This document shows positions 21,351 to 22,165 of a DNA stretch of 22,165 nt, one piece after another. Every line of letters begins with the position of its first letter. Position 1 is the stretch's first letter. The notes beneath the pieces are model-generated. The model ran no database searches, had not been told where the DNA came from, and was given only the letters and a program-made list of their open reading frames with translations. The stretch spans positions 1 through 22,165 of the forward strand of contig CAUFXM010000016.1 of the NCBI GenBank assembly GCA_959597175.1, in the 5' to 3' direction. The DNA is from an uncultured Methanomassiliicoccales archaeon. GTDB lineage: Archaea; Thermoplasmatota; Thermoplasmata; Methanomassiliicoccales; Methanomethylophilaceae. A program made the position numbers and the translations under genes.

Positions 21351-21908
21351 ATGGCCGACGAGATACAGCCGACCAAGAAGGCCAACCCCGCCCCGCTGGG
21401 ACTCCTGGGGTTCGGCATGACGACAGTTCTCCTGTCGCTGCACAACGCAGACGTACTCCCGCTGGACGGAGTGATCCTCGCAATGGGGATCTTCGTCGGA
21501 GGCCTGGCACAGGTGCTGGCGGGAATCATGGAATACAAGAACGGCAACACGTTCGGAACCGTGGCTTTCACGCTGTACGGAATGTTCTGGCTCACGTTCG
21601 TCGCGACTCACGCAGGCATCGAGGGTATGTCCGGCGAGAGCTCGACACTCGGCACATGGCTACTCCTGTGGGGCATCCTGACGCTGTTCCTCTTCATGGG
21701 GACCATGAAGGGCAGGAAGTCGCTCATGTTCGTGTTCGCCACACTGACGATCACGTTCTTCCTGCTGTCCGCAGGCAACCTGGGATCGATCGATGGTCTC
21801 GTCGTCGCCGGAGGCGTCGTCGGACTGGTGTGCGGGCTCTCCGCGATGTACACGGCGTTCGCCGAGGTCCTGGCGGAGCAGCACGGGAAGGAACTTCTCC
21901 CGTTCTGA
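21351..21908 (+). CDS. Acetate/succinate uptake transporter, GPR1/FUN34/SatP (AceTr) family
   Basis: A 185-aa six-helix membrane protein of the AceTr family, which moves acetate or succinate with protons. The family signature NPAPLGL is at residues 12-18, and FGMTT follows. Six hydrophobic segments fit the typical hexameric channel-like subunit. ATG 21351 is chosen over the open frame to 21216 because GGTGG lies just before it and a TATA box sits at 21320. For a hydrogen-dependent methylotrophic methanogen, acetate uptake for carbon is plausible. The substrate is not determined by the sequence. Confidence 0.93.
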   Translation: MADEIQPTKKANPAPLGLLGFGMTTVLLSLHNADVLPLDGVILAMGIFVGGLAQVLAGIMEYKNGNTFGTVAFTLYGMFWLTFVATHAGIEGMSGESSTLGTWLLLWGILTLFLFMGTMKGRKSLMFVFATLTITFFLLSAGNLGSIDGLVVAGGVVGLVCGLSAMYTAFAEVLAEQHGKELLPF

Positions 21909-21916
21909 GCGGAAAC

Positions 21917-21930
21917 GCCCCTAATGGGGC
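21917..21930 (+). terminator. Weak hairpin after the SatP-family gene
   Basis: GCCCC (21917-21921) and GGGGC (21926-21930) form a 5-bp stem with loop TAAT; a T-rich run (CTCTTTCTTGTT) follows about 20 bases later. Confidence 0.4.
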
Positions 21931-22092
21931 CCATTAACAAACCGATTCCCTCTTTCTTGTTCCGGAGACGTCCGGACATCTTGCCGGATTGGATCGCCGG
22001 CAGCCGACATCGCTGTAAGAAACGCTTGACGCACCGGACCGGCACGTCCGACGGACGACACAGACGGATAACTGAAGAAGGACGGTAACAAG

Positions 22093-22165
22093 ATGGATGG
22101 AAAAAGGGGGAAAATTCTGACCGCATTTAAGCGGTGGCCCGTGTATATGAGTTTGCTACAACCAA
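22093..22165 (+). CDS. Possible gene start running off the window
   Basis: ATG 22093 opens a frame with no stop through the window end (24 codons, MDGKRGKILTAFKRWPVYM...). A GATAACT TATA-like element lies about 25 bases upstream. No family can be named from so few residues. The stretch from 21931 to 22092 shows nothing else I can support. Confidence 0.3.
   Translation, partial: MDGKRGKILTAFKRWPVYMSLLQP

Noticed and set aside
1..22165. tRNA, rRNA or insertion sequences
   Set aside because: No T-loop/acceptor pattern, rRNA-like stretch or transposase was seen by eye; a covariance-model search would be needed to exclude small RNAs.

Overview
The window looks like chromosomal DNA from a GC-rich methanogenic archaeon, most likely of the order Methanomassiliicoccales (Thermoplasmata-related). 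Archaeal identity rests on ribosomal protein L10e, Dph2, RNase P subunit Rpp21, Sec61-beta, and promoters with a TATA box about 25 bases before short-leader or leaderless starts. Methanogen identity rests on MtxX (methanogenesis marker 4). None of the 26 recognised genes ends in TAG (only TGA and TAA), which fits a pyrrolysine-using lineage. The genus cannot be fixed from the sequence alone.

Layout. Bases 1-1300 (+) carry an Mrp/NBP35 ATPase and a NifX-like protein. Bases 1312-6038 (-) hold two gene runs: rpl10e-dph2, and nitroreductase-mtxX-queD-queC-queE, where the que genes make preQ0 for archaeosine. In queD the stop codon expected at the queC start reads CGA, so its frame runs about 190 bases into queC. 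Bases 6231-8222 (+) hold two tandem paralogues of unknown function. Bases 8335-10226 (+) hold rnp4-yhbY-serS, and bases 10269-10817 (-) an iron-sulfur flavoprotein. Bases 10886-12350 (-) encode a small membrane protein and an HD hydrolase, bases 12469-12636 (+) Sec61-beta, and bases 12741-14051 (-) a CPA2 cation/proton antiporter.

Bases 14166-16600 (-) encode a very acidic, repeat-rich protein. Its reading frame is broken at a C CCT TTA heptamer. A stop follows three bases later, a 7-bp hairpin starts at that stop, and a 249-codon open frame lies in exactly the -1 frame. This is the best candidate for something undescribed: a possible programmed -1 frameshift. A 1-base sequencing or mutational indel is the rival explanation.

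Bases 16680-21268 form a metal-homeostasis block: a NikR-like regulator divergent from a ZIP transporter, a TerC-family exporter, and a CsoR-type repressor followed by a P1B ATPase. Two CsoR-like boxes flank the ATPase TATA box. Bases 21351-21908 encode an acetate/succinate (SatP/GPR1) family transporter. The last 230 bases hold only a possible gene start running off the window. No tRNA, rRNA, insertion sequence or CRISPR array was seen.
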